The notes under the pieces are model-generated. The model was given only the letters and a program-made list of their open reading frames with translations, searched no databases and was not told the origin of the DNA. Made by a program: the position numbers and the translations under genes. This document shows positions 19,500 through 33,700 of a stretch of DNA of 64,000 nucleotides, piece by piece (the stretch's first letter is position 1; every line of letters begins with the position of its first letter). The stretch lies in the NCBI GenBank assembly GCA_958450325.1, contig OY288257.1:14155873-14219872 (forward strand). Direction: 5' to 3'. Source of the DNA: Agrostemma githago (lineage: Eukaryota; Streptophyta; Magnoliopsida; Caryophyllales; Caryophyllaceae).

Positions 19500-21290
19500 G
19501 CCTATGAGCTCGGCCATTGTCATATTCGCATCTGTGTCGACATTAATGGTGGGTATTCTACTTGTTCTTTATCCAGGTAGCCACGCATCGATTCAAACAT
19601 TGATATGAGCCTCATTCTCCACGGGCCACTTGAGACCCTCGAGGACAAGTCGCACCCCAAATACTTTTCCAACAATAGTTCGTTCGGGTAATGATGTCCT
19701 CTCATCGTCCCCAAAACTGAGCTATTTTTGAAATATCTTGCTTTTATGACACGGGTTGTGAGCAACATGGAGTTAATATATAGCATCCACACCTGCTTTG
19801 CCAAAAACCCATCCATCCTTTACCCTTAGATCGACATAATTTCTCCCACGACATCCAATGAATTTATGTTTAGTTTCCAATGAGCCCCACCAAAAGCATG
19901 ACATGGTCTAGTGAAGCTCCTCAATTCTTCCCTCGGGAATGGCAAACATGCTCATCATTTAAGTCGAGATAGCTTGGGCCACTGCCTTAGTTAACATCTC
20001 TTTCTCGAGTTTCGAGAGAAGTTTTTCCTTCCTTCCACAAATTTTTATTCCAAACCCGGTCCTTTAGACCTGCAAAAACGACTTTTTTCAACCTTTTGAT
20101 GATAGTGAGAAGGCCAAGATACTTCTTATCTCTCTCAACCTCACGCACCCCCATGACATACATGTCTGTCAATTAACCACAAAGGATTGTGTCACTGTAG
20201 AAATGCATCCCATGATCCTCATAACCTAGCCCTTCACAAACCCCAAAGCCAACATCAAAGCCTTCAGAAATTTATCACTCCACCCTGTCGTAAGCCTTAC
20301 TCATGTCGAGTTTGAGTTCTATAATGCCGTCACGCCATTCCCCTCTTCTTTTCATCACATGGAATACTTCAAACGTAATAATCACATTATCCGTTATAAG
20401 ACGTCCCAGAGTAAAAGAACTTTTGGTCCTTTGTAAATGAATCATTCATGATCGGTTTCAACCAATTCACAAATGCTTTGAAAATTATCTTGTATAGAAC
20501 ATTACACAAACTAATAGGCCAAAATTCGGTCATTTTCTGTGTCTCCGATATTTCATTCACAATAACTCAATTTGCTCACTATATCCCGATGGTCGTCTTT
20601 AATTAAATCATTCACTACAACGTTTTGTTCACAAGTCTGAGCTCTCTGACCTCCTCCCACCAAGTACAAACAAATTTGCATACATCTGGCCCATAGTATC
20701 CCAATTTTTATGATAAAACAGAGCGTGCATATCATCGGGTTCAAGCGACTGATTCAAATGCATATCAAATAAGGCTCTCCATATTTTGTCGTTCACCAAA
20801 GGGATCAGCAATTTGGCATTAATGTCTTATGTAACAACTTTTTCAATCATGCCCAATACCCCATCCATACCACTAACTCCTTGAGATTAAAATAGCTCAC
20901 CAAAATAGGTTGTAGCAATATTAGTTATCTCCTTGTCCTCTGTATGCCACACACCTTCTTCATCTTCCAACCCCTTAATAACATTTATTTTTTGCCTTTG
21001 ACTCGCTTTGTGATGGAAGTATTTGGTGGTTTTGTCCCAATATCGTACCCTGGTTTTCCTTGCCCGTGTGTACCAATATGTCTCCTGTTGTCGTCTAAGT
21101 GTATTAAGTTGTCCAACTATTCAATTGCAGTTCTCTAGCATGTCAGTTAAGTCGTGTCTTTTGCCAATTCTCGAGTTCACCCTCCTTTTCACGAATTTTC
21201 ATCTTAATATCACCAAAGGTTGTCTTAGCTCAGCTAGCGAAGTTTTTAGCACACCTCCCCATTCGGTCTTATATTCATGTTGATCATATC
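19500..21290 (-). pseudogene. LINE (L1-type) ORF2 remnant, minus strand
   Basis: Reading leftward, the pieces follow the order of plant L1 reverse transcriptase: RYWDKTTKYFHHKAS (about 21000-21060), ALFDMH...HALFYHKNWD (about 20700-20790), RPISLCNVLYKI (about 20480-20530), then KYLGLLTIIKR...FAGLKDRVWN (about 20040-20140) and FLAKQVWML...KARYF (about 19740-19815). Many stops and frame changes occur. The segment that should hold the catalytic FADD motif is missing between about 20230 and 20160, so an internal deletion is likely. The endonuclease and any poly(A) tail were not found. Confidence 0.85.
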
Positions 21291-21765
21291 TAAACATTTG
21301 TTAACTTAGTTTTCTACTTATCTATTAAGTATATTCACATGATCAATTATTATGCAAAGTTATGCAAATTATTTTCCACGAAACCTTGTTAAATGCTTGC
21401 ATTATTTTGACATTATACAATCAAATGAATTTGTAAAGATATATCAACTAAAAACATCCTTTATTTTGGTCACAAACTCACAGTTATATTTGTTTGAAAT
21501 ACTTTAAAGATAAGAATGTAAAGATAACACGGTAAATTAATCAAATCAAAATAAGTATAAAACAAGGTCGTCTGATATATATGATTATAATACAAAAGCA
21601 AGATTCATTATCACATAAACCAATATACATACCAGATATAATGTTGATTCGTTACACTAAGTTTTTAGCTACAATATAGTAATATTTAAATCTAGAGGCT
21701 AAACATTAACATATTATACAAAAATTATTGTGTATGATTTGATCGTACGTTGCTGAAATATGATA
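21291..21765. other. 3' flank of the patatin-like gene
   Basis: AT-rich, no gene. It would hold the 3' UTR of the minus-strand gene. An AATAAA on the minus strand near 21462-21467 is a possible poly(A) signal about 300 nt past the stop. Confidence 0.4.
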
Positions 21766-24700
21766 TTAGACGGAAGTCTCGAGTACACGGCGATGCACAT
21801 CATCACCATCATCCTTGTGTGGAGATCTTATGTCACGCAAACGCCTCTCCTTGGATAATAACTCAGCCAACCTTTAAAAAATTGACTTTGTTAAAGTATA
21901 TCTCAAATTATTCCAAAGGAAATAAATAATTAAATAAATAGACATTATTAGAAATTTAATTACTTAAATTACCTTGTGAGAATTTCTTCATTTGTGTGGT
22001 GACTGATAGGCTCGCAAACTCCAGTAGCCAAATTTACCCTTGTAACAGGTTTCTTTAGTAATTGTTCGCCTTTATTCACTAGTTGTTCCATGTTTTCCTT
22101 CGTTGCAATGTCAACGGATGCTAAATCTCCGGTTAATGTATCATCCTGCAATTACCCAAGAAATATGCATCATATTAAGGGTTTTTAAATTATGACTGTC
22201 GTCAAACATAACTTAGTATGTACACAGGTTTCCTATAGCATGTGCTGAGACTTAAACATGCGATCTTTGGTCACGTTGACTCTGATACCATGTTAAATGA
22301 ATATCTCAATGAAAACTTTTAGTGAGTTTCAATACCTGAATTCGGATATAATTTTCTTCACAATGAAGTGCTTTGAAAAGAGTAGAAAGATGGAAGTCGA
22401 TCATATCAGCACTTGCTTGCATGAAGACATCAATTAAAGGAGTGGATCCACCTGTGGTAAGCCAACCTAAGATGCCCCATCTTGCTGCAACTTCTGCGCT
22501 ATACTTGTCCCCGCTTTTGCTTGTTCCCGTTCCTAGTGATAGTACTACGAATCGATAATAATCTGTTGGTTTTATTGGGAAGAAATCTGGGCTCCCGCTG
22601 TATATTTCCTTTGATACTTCATTCATTGCTGCTAACGCCTACAATTTTATATAATTGAACCATATATATAGGCCAATACCAATACTTTTTTGTTATAACA
22701 TACAATGTTGTTGTAGTAGATATAGTCATTAAGATAAGAGAAAAAATTACAGGGTCATTTGCTGCAACACCGCCATCGACGAGGTGAAACTCTCGTACTT
22801 CTCCATTGTGTCCTTCAGTTATGAAATGATGAGCAGGAAGGTAAGTTGGTGCAGCTGAAGTACCAATGCATATGTCCGATAGTAATGCATCTAAACTCGG
22901 GGTACGCTTCACCTAATTAACCATGCCAATTCAACCATGGTAAGATATCATAACATACATTCTATGAAGTGACTCATCACATTCATTTATTTCACCACAG
23001 AGAGAAAATTTTTAGGGAGTATTAGGTGATGCCGAGACTTCAATTCATATAATGGAATGACAATATCATTTCATTTTCAATGCATTTTTGATACTTTCCA
23101 TTTCTTCCTTTCTCTATTTTGTTCCATTTCCTCTCAATGGTTCGAATTCTATTGTTAAACAATCTAACTGTATTAGTAATTGATGAGGTAGATGCTTATT
23201 ATTAATATATAATGGGTGTGAGAGGAAATTAACAAGAAATGGAAAACATCTTCAAGACCGAAATCACAAATTAAATAAAATTCGTAATCAAATTCTTTCA
23301 AGATCTTCAATATGGCTACACGAAACACTGAAGATCAGAATGTTCTTTATTCTCTTTTGATGATTCGTTGTTCTTGTCGCCTTCTAGATCAGCCTAATTT
23401 GTAGCTGACAGTGCACCTTTTTTACGGTAGCAATTTACTCAATTGGCAAAGAGACATACATCATTCAAGCTTTTTTAATTTGTCAAAAATAAAGTTCAGT
23501 TTATCACAAGATAATTCGCTGCTCCTCCTTCCACTGATCACAAATATCAGCAATGGGTTAGGGTTGATCTTCTTGTTATACGTTGGATTATCGATTCACC
23601 TAGTAAACCATTAAGAGAAGCCTTTTAGTATTCATCCTCCACAAAATCTTTATGGGAATAGATTTTTTAGAGATATTGTCATTTGAATGTGGTGAACTGT
23701 ATGATCTCAGAAGACACTAGGTAATTTAAAGCAAGAAAATCTGACTTTGGTGGATTATTTCAACAAAATTGTTAGAATATGAAACTTCTCCCACTTAATG
23801 CATAAGGAAACTCCTTCTAATGAATTCATGCATTAGAATAATAAGTTATGCAATTTACTTTTTGAAACTCATACTACATGCATTAATATGTTTGTGCGTT
23901 TAAGGTGTATAATCACCTATATAAAGCACGCATATGTATTTCAAATATAAGATCAATCAAATAATAATAATCACAATCAATTAATATTAATCATCTCATT
24001 TTCTCATTCTAAATTACTCTTGCATTTCTAACAAGTGGTATCAGAGCATTAAAAGATCTTAAGGGTCGTAGGAAAAATATGGCTTCCGCAACAAATACTT
24101 TTTCAACGCTCGCACCTCCTATTTTCGGAGGAGAAAATTATGATTATTGGTGCATAAAAATGAAGCTTTTTTTAAGAGCGAATGCACTATGGGAAATTGT
24201 GGACAACGGTCCTCAACAGCGAAAAGAAGGTGTTGAATACACCGAAACACAATTAAAAAAATATAATGACGATGAGCTAAAAGATGTCAAAGCTCTCTCA
24301 TATATTTTAAATACGGTCAATGAGGTAATATTTCCAAGGATTATGCGTGAAAAAACTACAAAAGAAGCTTGGGATTTACTTCAACAAGAATTCCAAGGAG
24401 ATATTAAAATAAGAACCATTCGACTAAATTCTTTACGAAAGGATTTTGAGAATATGAAGATGCAAGATAGTGAAAATATCAAAGATTACATTTCGAGACT
24501 CATGGAAGTGGTTAATCAAATGAAAATGTATGATGAAAAAATATCCGATGAAAGAATTGTCTAAAAAATCATGGGAACCTTAACTAAAAGGTTTGATACA
24601 ATTATCACGGTAATCGAAGAGTCCAAAGATATATCAAAACTCAGTGTGACTGAATTAACAGGCTCTTTGCTTGCCCATGACCAGAAATTTATGAAGTTGG

Positions 24701-27700
24701 AGAATCATCTATCGGAAGATGCTTTCCCATCAAACCATAAATCAAAGACCTTCAATTCAAAAAGCAGTAACTCGAAGTCAAATACTGCAAATTCAAGTGC
24801 TTCATCTGGGAAACAAAGTTCACAATCAAGAGAAAAACATCCTCCTTGTCAAACTTGTGGGAAGACTAACCATGCTGAAAAGGATTGTTACTTCAAAGGC
24901 AAACCTCAATGTCGTCACTGCAAAAGATTTGGCCACATGGAGAAAGATTGCAGAACGAAAACAAAAGCAAATTTCTCAAGCACCAATCAAGAAGATCGGT
25001 TGTTTTATGCTCATCAAGCATCGATCGTTAGCCCAAATCAGAAATGGCTAATTGATAGTGGTTGCACAAACCACATGACTAATAATTCTAGCATTTTTTG
25101 CAGATTGGATACGTCAATTAATATTCCAGTTCGGATGGGAAATGGCGGTGTTGTAAAGTCCAAAGGTAAAGGCACTATCGCTGTTGCAACAAAAAGAGGA
25201 ACAAAATACATTGACGACGTTCTTCTTGTTCCCGATCTGACTGAGAACTTATTAAGTGTTGCTCAAATGGTTAAAAATGGATACTCACTTATTTTTGAAA
25301 ATGACCATTGCAATATTTATGGACCTGACAAGAGAGAAATTGCTAGTGTTATTTTGGAGAATAAAAGTTTCTCATTAAAATGGGACTACCCACAAGAAAA
25401 TGTGAATAGGGCAATGGAAGACACTTGGTTATGGCATCGAAGATATGGACATTTTAATTTACGTGCACTAAGTGATCTCCACAAACAAAATATTGTGCGT
25501 GACTTCCCTCAATATTTGTTACTAATGATTTATGCGAGCCTTGTCAGTTGGGGAAGCAACACAGACTACCATTTCCAAAGGGACAAGCGTGGAGAGCTAA
25601 AGAAAAATTGGAGCTTGTGCATACTGATGTGTGCGGTCCTCAAAGAACATTGTCACTTAATGGAAATAGGTATTTCATCTTATTTATTGATGACTTCACA
25701 CGAATGACATGGGTATATTTCATGAAGGAAAAATCAGAAGTATTTCATGTCTTCAAGAAGTTTAAAGCACTTGCAGAAAATCAAAGTGGGTGTACAATAA
25801 AAATGTTAAGATCGGATAAAGGAAAAGAATACACTTCATTAGAGTTTGATAGATTCTGTGAAGATGAAGGCATGGAACGTCAACTCACAGTTGGGTATAC
25901 ACCTCAACAGAACGGAGTTTCGGAAAGAAAAAACAAAATTGTTATGGAAATGGCGAGATGTATGCTCGCTGAAAAGAAACTGCCGAAGAAATTCTGGGCT
26001 GAAGCAGTGTATACAACTGTCTATTTATTAAATAGACTCATTACAAAGGCACTTCGAGGAACAACCCCAATTGAAGCTTGGAGTGGAAAGAAACCAACGG
26101 CAAAACATTTGAAGGTGTTTGGTTCAGTTTGCTATGCCCACATTCCACCTCAAAAAAGAGGTAAACTTGATGAAAAGGCTGAAAAAGGAATTTTCATTGG
26201 GTATGATTCAAAGTCCAAAGGTTACAGAATTTTTAATCTTGAAACCGAGAAGATCATGATTAGTAGAGATGTTGCATTTGATGAAGATGCGATCTGGAAT
26301 TGGGAGGAGAAAAAGGTTGAAAAAAATGTGATGTTGCTTCATGAATCTCACCATGAGCAACATGAACATAATGAACCTGAAGATGATGTGAACACACCTC
26401 CTAATTCTCCAATACAAGCAGGATCACCTCACCCAGGAGAAGATGATTCAGACATCGTCACAGTCCCTCGAGGTAAAAAAGCATTATCAGATATATATGA
26501 TCATTGTCCAATTATTCACTTAGATCAAGAAGAGTGTGAGAGATGTCATTTTGCCGTCGAAGAACCAAAAGATTACGATGAAGCATCTAGGCACGAAGAG
26601 TGGCAAGATGCTATGCAAAATGAAATAAAGATGATCAAGAAGAACGAGACTTGGGAGTTGGTTGATAGGCCAAAAGATTGAAAAGTAATTGGAGTAAAAT
26701 GGGTTTTCAAGCTGAAGTTGAATCCCGATGGCTCAATTAACAAACATAAAGCCAGATTGGTTGTTAAGGGATATTCACAGCAAGCTGGAATAGACTACGG
26801 AGATACTTTTGCTCCGGTGGCTAGACATGATACTGTGCGCACCCTTATAGCTTTGGCCGCACAAGAAAAATGGAAAATTTATCAGTTGGATGTCAAGTCC
26901 GCATTCCTCAATGGCGAACTTGAGGAGGAGATATACATAGAGCAACCTCCAGGTTTCGTTGTCAAAGAAGATGAAGACAAGGTATGCAAATTAAAGAAGG
27001 CCTTGTATGGGCTAAAACAAGCACCCCGAGCTTGGTATAGTAAGATTGACTCTCACTTTATTGATCAAGGATTTGAAAGAAGTAAAAATGAGCACACCCT
27101 CTATATAAAAAGAAAAGGTGAAAATGATTTGCTCATTGTTTCACTCTATGTTGATGATCTTTTAGTCACAGGCAATAATCCAAAAATGGTGACTGAGTTT
27201 AAGGAGGAGATGAAGAAACAATTCGAGATGACCGACTTAGGTCTAATGCATTATTTTCTTGGCATGGAAGTTGATCAATCGGAGGAAGGGATTTTCATCT
27301 CTCAAAAAAAGTTTACCAAAGACATCCTGAAAAAATTTAAAATGCAGCAGTGCAAAGCAGTGGGAACTCCCCTCGTTCTAAATGAGAAGTTCTCGAAAAA
27401 TGATGGTCAAAATAAGGTTGACCCAAAGCAGTTCAGAAGTTTGGTTGGAAGTTTATTGTACTTGACAGCTACTCGACCAGACTTAATGTATGCTGCAAGC
27501 CTCTTATCAAGATTTATGAATGAACCCAGTGAAACTCACATGGGTGCTGCAAAAAGGATTTTACGATACCTAAGAGGCACTAGTGACTTTGGTATTTTGT
27601 ATCAACCATGCTCAAGCCCAAAGATGATTGCCTACTCAGATAGTGATTGGGGAGGTTCAGTTGATGATATGAAGAGTACTACGGGATATGCGTTCACTCT

Positions 27701-30700
27701 TGGATCGGGAGTATTTTCCTGGATTTCAAAAAAACAGGATGTTGTAGCACAATCTACTGCAGAGGCTGAATATGTTGCTGCCTCAGCCGCTGTTAATCAA
27801 GCCAAATGGATGCGAAAGATATTCGCGGACCTAGGTTATAACCAAAATGAAGCCACTGATATTTTGGTCGATAACAAGTCTGCAATAGCCATTTCAAAGA
27901 ATCCAGTTTGTTTCACTAAGACAAAACACATGAAGATCAAATTTTATGTTGTTCGTGATGCACAACAAGAAAAAGAAGTGAAACTCATTTATTGTCCGAC
28001 AGAAGAACAACTGGCAGATATTTTCACAAAGGCGTTGCCAAGACCACGTTTTGAATATCTAAGATTCCAACTCGGAGTAATTGGAAGAAGTCTCAAGGAG
28101 GAGTGTTAGAATATGAAACTTCTCCCACTTAATGCATAAGGAAACTCCTTCTAATGAATTCATGCATTAGAATAATAAGTTATGCAAATTACTTTTTGAA
28201 ACTCATACTACATGCATTAATATGTTTGTGCGTTTAAGGTGTATAATCACCTATATAAAGCACGCATATGTATTTCAAATATAAGATCAATCAAATAATA
28301 ATAATCACAATCAATTAATATTAATCATCTCATTTTCTCATTCTAAATTACTCTTGCATTTCTAACAAAAATGAAAGGTATATGGTAAAACATTGATTAG
28401 CTGGATCCAATGCCTAAGTGCTCTTGTGCAATGATAGTAAAATGCACATGTGAAATGCTAAAAAATTTATTGAATCGAGAAACTCATTCAAAACTTTACC
28501 AATTACTCATGGGACTGGATGGAAGCTATGAGTAGATGAAGACTAATGTGTTATCCGTGGAGCCTTCACCTCCTCTTAACAAGACTTTGGGCATGCTTCA
28601 AAAGATTGAGAGACAGAAGTCTATCAATGATGGTGCCTCAAACTTAGTGGTTGAAAAAATTGCTTATGCTACCAAGAACAAAAACTATTCAAGAAACTCC
28701 AATTCTGGAAAATCAAAGGATAACAATAGTTCATTTGTTCTCATTGCAATAAGTCTGGTCATCTCAGTGAAGATTGTCATGGACTTAAAACGTGTGATTT
28801 TTGCTAAATCGAAGGTCATGTTCTTGAAAGATGCTTCAATACAAAGTCTTTCTTGCAAAGATAGGCAAGGGTAAAGCTTCAAAATGTCACCTCTAGTGAA
28901 GGCAGCACATCCTGCATATCTCAATGGGAATAGCCAAGATGATGAGTACGATTCTATGCCTTTTGATCATCCATTATACCACATTCAAGGCCTTTCCAAC
29001 TCTCAAGAGTCACCTACTTCAAATGTTGTAGGGATACACGATCAACAAAGCTTGGTTTAGAACATTGTTGATGCTATTACTCAACAGGTCATGAAGTAAA
29101 ATTTGGGAATTTTGGTTCAAGTTTAGGTTCAATGTGTGCTGGTATGATTTCTTATCATGTGTTTTCTTCAAAATTTTCTTCTTTTACTCATGGATGGATA
29201 ATAGACACTAGCGCTTTTGATCATATTTTCTCTAGAATTGATAGTATTCATGATATTAGATCTCTTGCTCATCATGTTTATGTGCCTTACCTGATGGCAC
29301 TTTGAAGTTTGTTAAGATGATTGGTGACATAAGGGTTAATCAAACTATTAATTTGCGTAATGTTTTATACATTTCTGATTTTACTGAAGAGTTATTATCT
29401 GTTACCAAACTTATATGTCAATCTAATCTGAAAGTGTTTTTTTAATGATAAATGTATTTTTCAGGACAATTCAAGTAATGTTGTCATTGCCACTGGTTCT
29501 AGATTTGGAAACCTATATAGTATTAAGCCTTCTGTTGATGTATCTAGTTCTAATTCAGCAAGTAGTTCTCTAGTAATTGTAATCTTAACCTCATATACTA
29601 TAGATTTGGTCATAATTATCCTATTGAGAAGTTACATCATGTACCTATCTTACAGTTCAAAGCAATAAATTATTGTCTATGAAACTTGCATCTATGGCAA
29701 ACATCATTAATTAACTTTTCCTAGAAGTTCCTCACATGCTTTAGATTGTTTTGATTTAGTTCATATTGATGTATGGGGGCCTTACAGGTCTTAAATCATA
29801 ACTGGTGCTAGGTCTTTTCTAACTGTTTTGGATGATTACTATAGAGCTACTTGGATTTTCTTGATTCAGAATAAATCTCAGGTTCCTAGTTTAGTGAAAA
29901 GCTTTGTTTCTTATTATGTTCACTTAATTTAAGCAAGGAATTAAGACATTTAGATTTGATAATAATGGCACATAATTCTTTCAATCCAATTTGTCTGAAT
30001 TCTTTTTTTTTTTTAAGAAAAAGGCATGGTGCATCAAAGATCTTTTGTTAGTAGAACTCAACAAAATGGCATGGTAGAAAAAAAAACATAAACATTTATT
30101 ATAAACTTCTAGGGCTCTCATGCTTCAGTCTAACATTCCAGTAAAATTTTTGAGTGAATGCTTGCTAACTTGATAAATAAGATGTCATCAAAGTTTCTTA
30201 ATTGGAAAACTTCACACGAAATGCTTTAAAAATGTGTTATTGTTTATGATGAGTTAAGAGTTTTTGGTTGTCAATGGTTTGCATCTAGGCCACCTCATAT
30301 ATCTGATATGTTTGAAAAACGAACTAGAAATTGTATTTTTATTGGTTATGCTTTTAATAGGAAAGGGTACAAGTTGTTTGATTTAGAGCAACAAGTGTTG
30401 TTCACAAGTAGGGATGAAGTTTTCCATGAGTAAGTATTTCCTTTTAAGGAAGTACAACAAGTTTTAGTAGACTCGTCATCAACTGATGAAGTCCTGATAA
30501 AATATCTCCATTGGTCACTTGCAACAAGATGCTACTTTCAAGAACATTTCTTTCATGATACATCGGTACCCAAACAGGATGCTACTTCTACTGATGAGCC
30601 TAGGGCTATTTATGTTGTACTACAACCCAATACTGCTAAGCCTGATGAGCTAGGGATCCATCAATGAACCTGATGTTACCAGGAAGTCTAGCAGGGTCAG

Positions 30701-33700
30701 AAATGTTCCTGTAAGATTACAGAACTATTATTGTCCTACTGTTTGTGCCCTTCATGTCAAGGTTGTTAACGACATAATACTATATGATCTATCATATTTA
30801 AAGTCATTCTGTAATATGATCAAAGACGTTGAGCCTATGTATGTCATATAAGCAAATTGTTGATGACAGTAGATGGGTCAAGGCAATGCAACAAGAATTG
30901 AATGCCTTAGAACAAAATAAGACTTGGGAATTAATTTTTCTTTACTTTTTCTTAAAGAAAAGGTTGCAATAGGTTGTAAATGAGTTTATAAAATCAAATA
31001 CAAGCAAGATGGATCGATTGAAAGGTTTAAAGCAAAATAGTAGCCAATGGTTACAATCAAGCAAATAATGGACAAGGATTATAAATATACCTTCTCTATA
31101 GTAGCTAAAACTGACTTATATAGTTAGGACACTTTTAGCCATTGCCTCCATAAAACAATGATATGTTCATCAGTTGGACATCAACAGTGATTTTCTACAT
31201 ACGTTTCTAGATGAAGAAGTATATATGACACCACCTCAAGGTTACATTATTGTGCAAGAAAAAGCTCAAGTTTGTAGATTAAAAAGGTCCTTATATGGCC
31301 TCAAACAAGCATTAAGACAGTGGAATATGGAGTGGAGTAAATTTTGATCAGTCTTGGGTTCTATCAGTCCAAAAATATGATTATTCCTTATTCACAAAGT
31401 ATATAGTACTACAAAAAGGTTCCTTGTTGCACTGGTATATGTAGATGATGTACTCATTATTGATGATGATATACGGGATATCAGTTCACTTACATTTTAG
31501 AAAAACTATTAGAATGATACTTTTACTATTTTGAAATATAGTAATATTATAGTGATTTACAATATACAGAGTGTTATGAAATCATAGTAGGTGAATGTCC
31601 ATTGGGCTTTTGACCCATATGTAAACTCCATTATCATTACTAATGTACTATATATATCTCTCTCAATGACATAAATAAGATAACTCTCTCACATATTTCT
31701 CGCTCTATTTTCTTTCTAGTTTTCCTTTCTTTCTCGTTTTATAACACGTTATCAGCACGAGACTCTCATTACTGAGCGGAAACTCTAATTACTGAGCGGA
31801 AAACAATTGAGGAGGAGTTCATCCTTTTCTCAATCCTTGTATCTTTTAAACAAGGAGTTCATTATTTTCTTTTTTTCAATCCTTGTATCTCTCAAGCAAG
31901 GAGTTCGTTAATTTTCTTCAATCCTTGCATCTCTCAAGCAAGGAGCTTGCTATTTTTTTTCAATCCTTGCACCTCTCAAGCAAGGAGTTCGTTATTTTCT
32001 CTCAATCCTTGCATTTCTCAAGCAATAATATCGTTATTTTTTTGTTTCAATCCTTGCATCTCTCAAGCAAGGAGTTAGTTATTTTTTCTCAATTCTTGCA
32101 TCTTTATAGCAAAGAAATCATTGTTCTATTTCTCAATCCTTATATCACTATATTAAGAAGTTAATTCATGTTTTTTTGAAGATATACATATGATCTATTA
32201 TTACCTTATGACTGACTATAAGGAGATCATAATATATATGGGGTATTTTCAATGCATCTCCATATTTGTATTTCTATGACAAAGAATTATATGTATTAAT
32301 GTAGTCGTTTTAACGATTGAGATATGCATTAATGTTTGTTACTACGAAGCTAGTATTTTGTTTGTCTATTTGTGATCAATATATTTTAAACAGAAAATTT
32401 GACAACTTTATATTATGTCAACAATATGATTTAGATGTTAAATTGGATGATTATCTAAAATACATATTTTCTAAAGTCATAGATTTTGATATCATAAATA
32501 TTTAATTTCTATAATAGTATATTCTCTAACTTGTTATATATAGCAATGTGGTTATATTAGTAATATTTTGTAATTATGGTAACAATCTTTCTATTTTGCT
32601 ACATACTCCGTATTATATTGTATGAAATAGTAATGATCATCCTTAGGGTATTACAAATACGTAGTAACATGCATGATGATTTACTTATTATATTAGAAAT
32701 TTAGAATGTTAAAGTTTTCATAATCATGCTCATTATTTTCTAAGTTATATTTATCACAGACAATCCCCTATATCGAGTTAATCTTAGACAATTTTTTTGT
32801 CATCAAGATGTGAGCCGATCTCCTATCGCATTAATGTGAGACGGTATCATATCTCATTATAATGGGAGGTGATTTCATATAATTTACGATCTTCGATCAG
32901 TATAAGTTGAATCAATCCCTCAATAAATTTAATGTTATGAGTATTTATTTCTGAAATAATCTTACTCATAATTATTCTCCAATTTCTTACTTTGGAAATC
33001 TCCAATTTTTCTACTCCGTAACTCTTAAATATTCATCATTTGAGAAATTTCTCGAACAGAATATATAATATCGTTATATTTCCCAAAAGGATATTAATAT
33101 ACGACTAATCTTGCAAATTTACATAAGACACTGGAAGTGTTCTATATGGCAAGATGAATATAAAGTTTCATGTCATATTGAGTAATAGATGCAAATTGTA
33201 CATATCGAGATATAGCCAACTTCAATTCGCATATGCATTATTGCAATTAATTGCGAACAAATATCAAAAGTTGACATGTATGGGTTTAAGAATCATGAAT
33301 TAAAATTGACTGTGAATGATGATACTAGGAGATCCAATTGCACATTACTCGAGGTTGAATAAACATATTTTAAGTTCAATTCTACGAATTGATCGATATT
33401 GTTTAAAGTGGCTTAGAGACCACATATCAAATACGAGTAATTTGTGCTATTAGAATTCACAATTTGATCGTTATTATGTGAATAAATTGATCTCATAAAT
33501 TTGGCATTTAGAGTCAGCCATTAAAAGTCAATTATTTTATGAATCACGGACTCCCCGAAATATATCATAATCTTGCAAAAATACCCATCAATGAAATCTT
33601 ATTTGCATATGATATGATAAATCACATTCTAAGGTGGTTAAGTAAATGATTGCAATCTATCTTGAATATTTTTATTACCACCTTAGGGGGAGAAAGTGAG

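Larger units (their letters stand above)
23770..28367 (+). mobile_element. Young Ty1/copia LTR retrotransposon
   Basis: 4.6 kb, with LTRs 23770-24033 and 28104-28367 (264 bp each, TGTTAG...TAACA) that differ at one base by eye. TSD AAAAT at 23765-23769 and 28368-28372. The primer site TGGTATCAGAGC (initiator tRNA-Met) is at 24036-24047, and a purine-rich CTCAAGGAGGAG precedes the 3' LTR. Insertion into an older copia gag. One LTR difference implies a recent insertion, but the coding region already has two stops and a frameshift. Confidence 0.96.
23312..31571 (+). pseudogene. Decayed Ty1/copia element (interrupted)
   Basis: An old copia gag-pol with stops and frame changes throughout. Gag begins at 23312 (MATRNTEDQN, then YGSN..NWQRDI at 23425-23465) and breaks off at VDYFNKI (23769), where the young copia is inserted. 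It resumes at 28373 with KGIW, CTCEMLKN, LMGLDGSYE. Protease-like GWIIDTSAFDHI is near 29190, integrase-like HIDVWGP near 29765 and RT pieces RSLYGLKQA near 31290 and YVDDVLI near 31440. No LTRs were identified. The 3.1-kb LTR element sits at its right end and may have inserted into it. Confidence 0.82.

Noticed and set aside
31831..32163. Regular repeats with spacers resembling a CRISPR array
   Set aside because: Units are adjacent tandem copies without unique spacers, inside a plant LTR element flanked by a target duplication.
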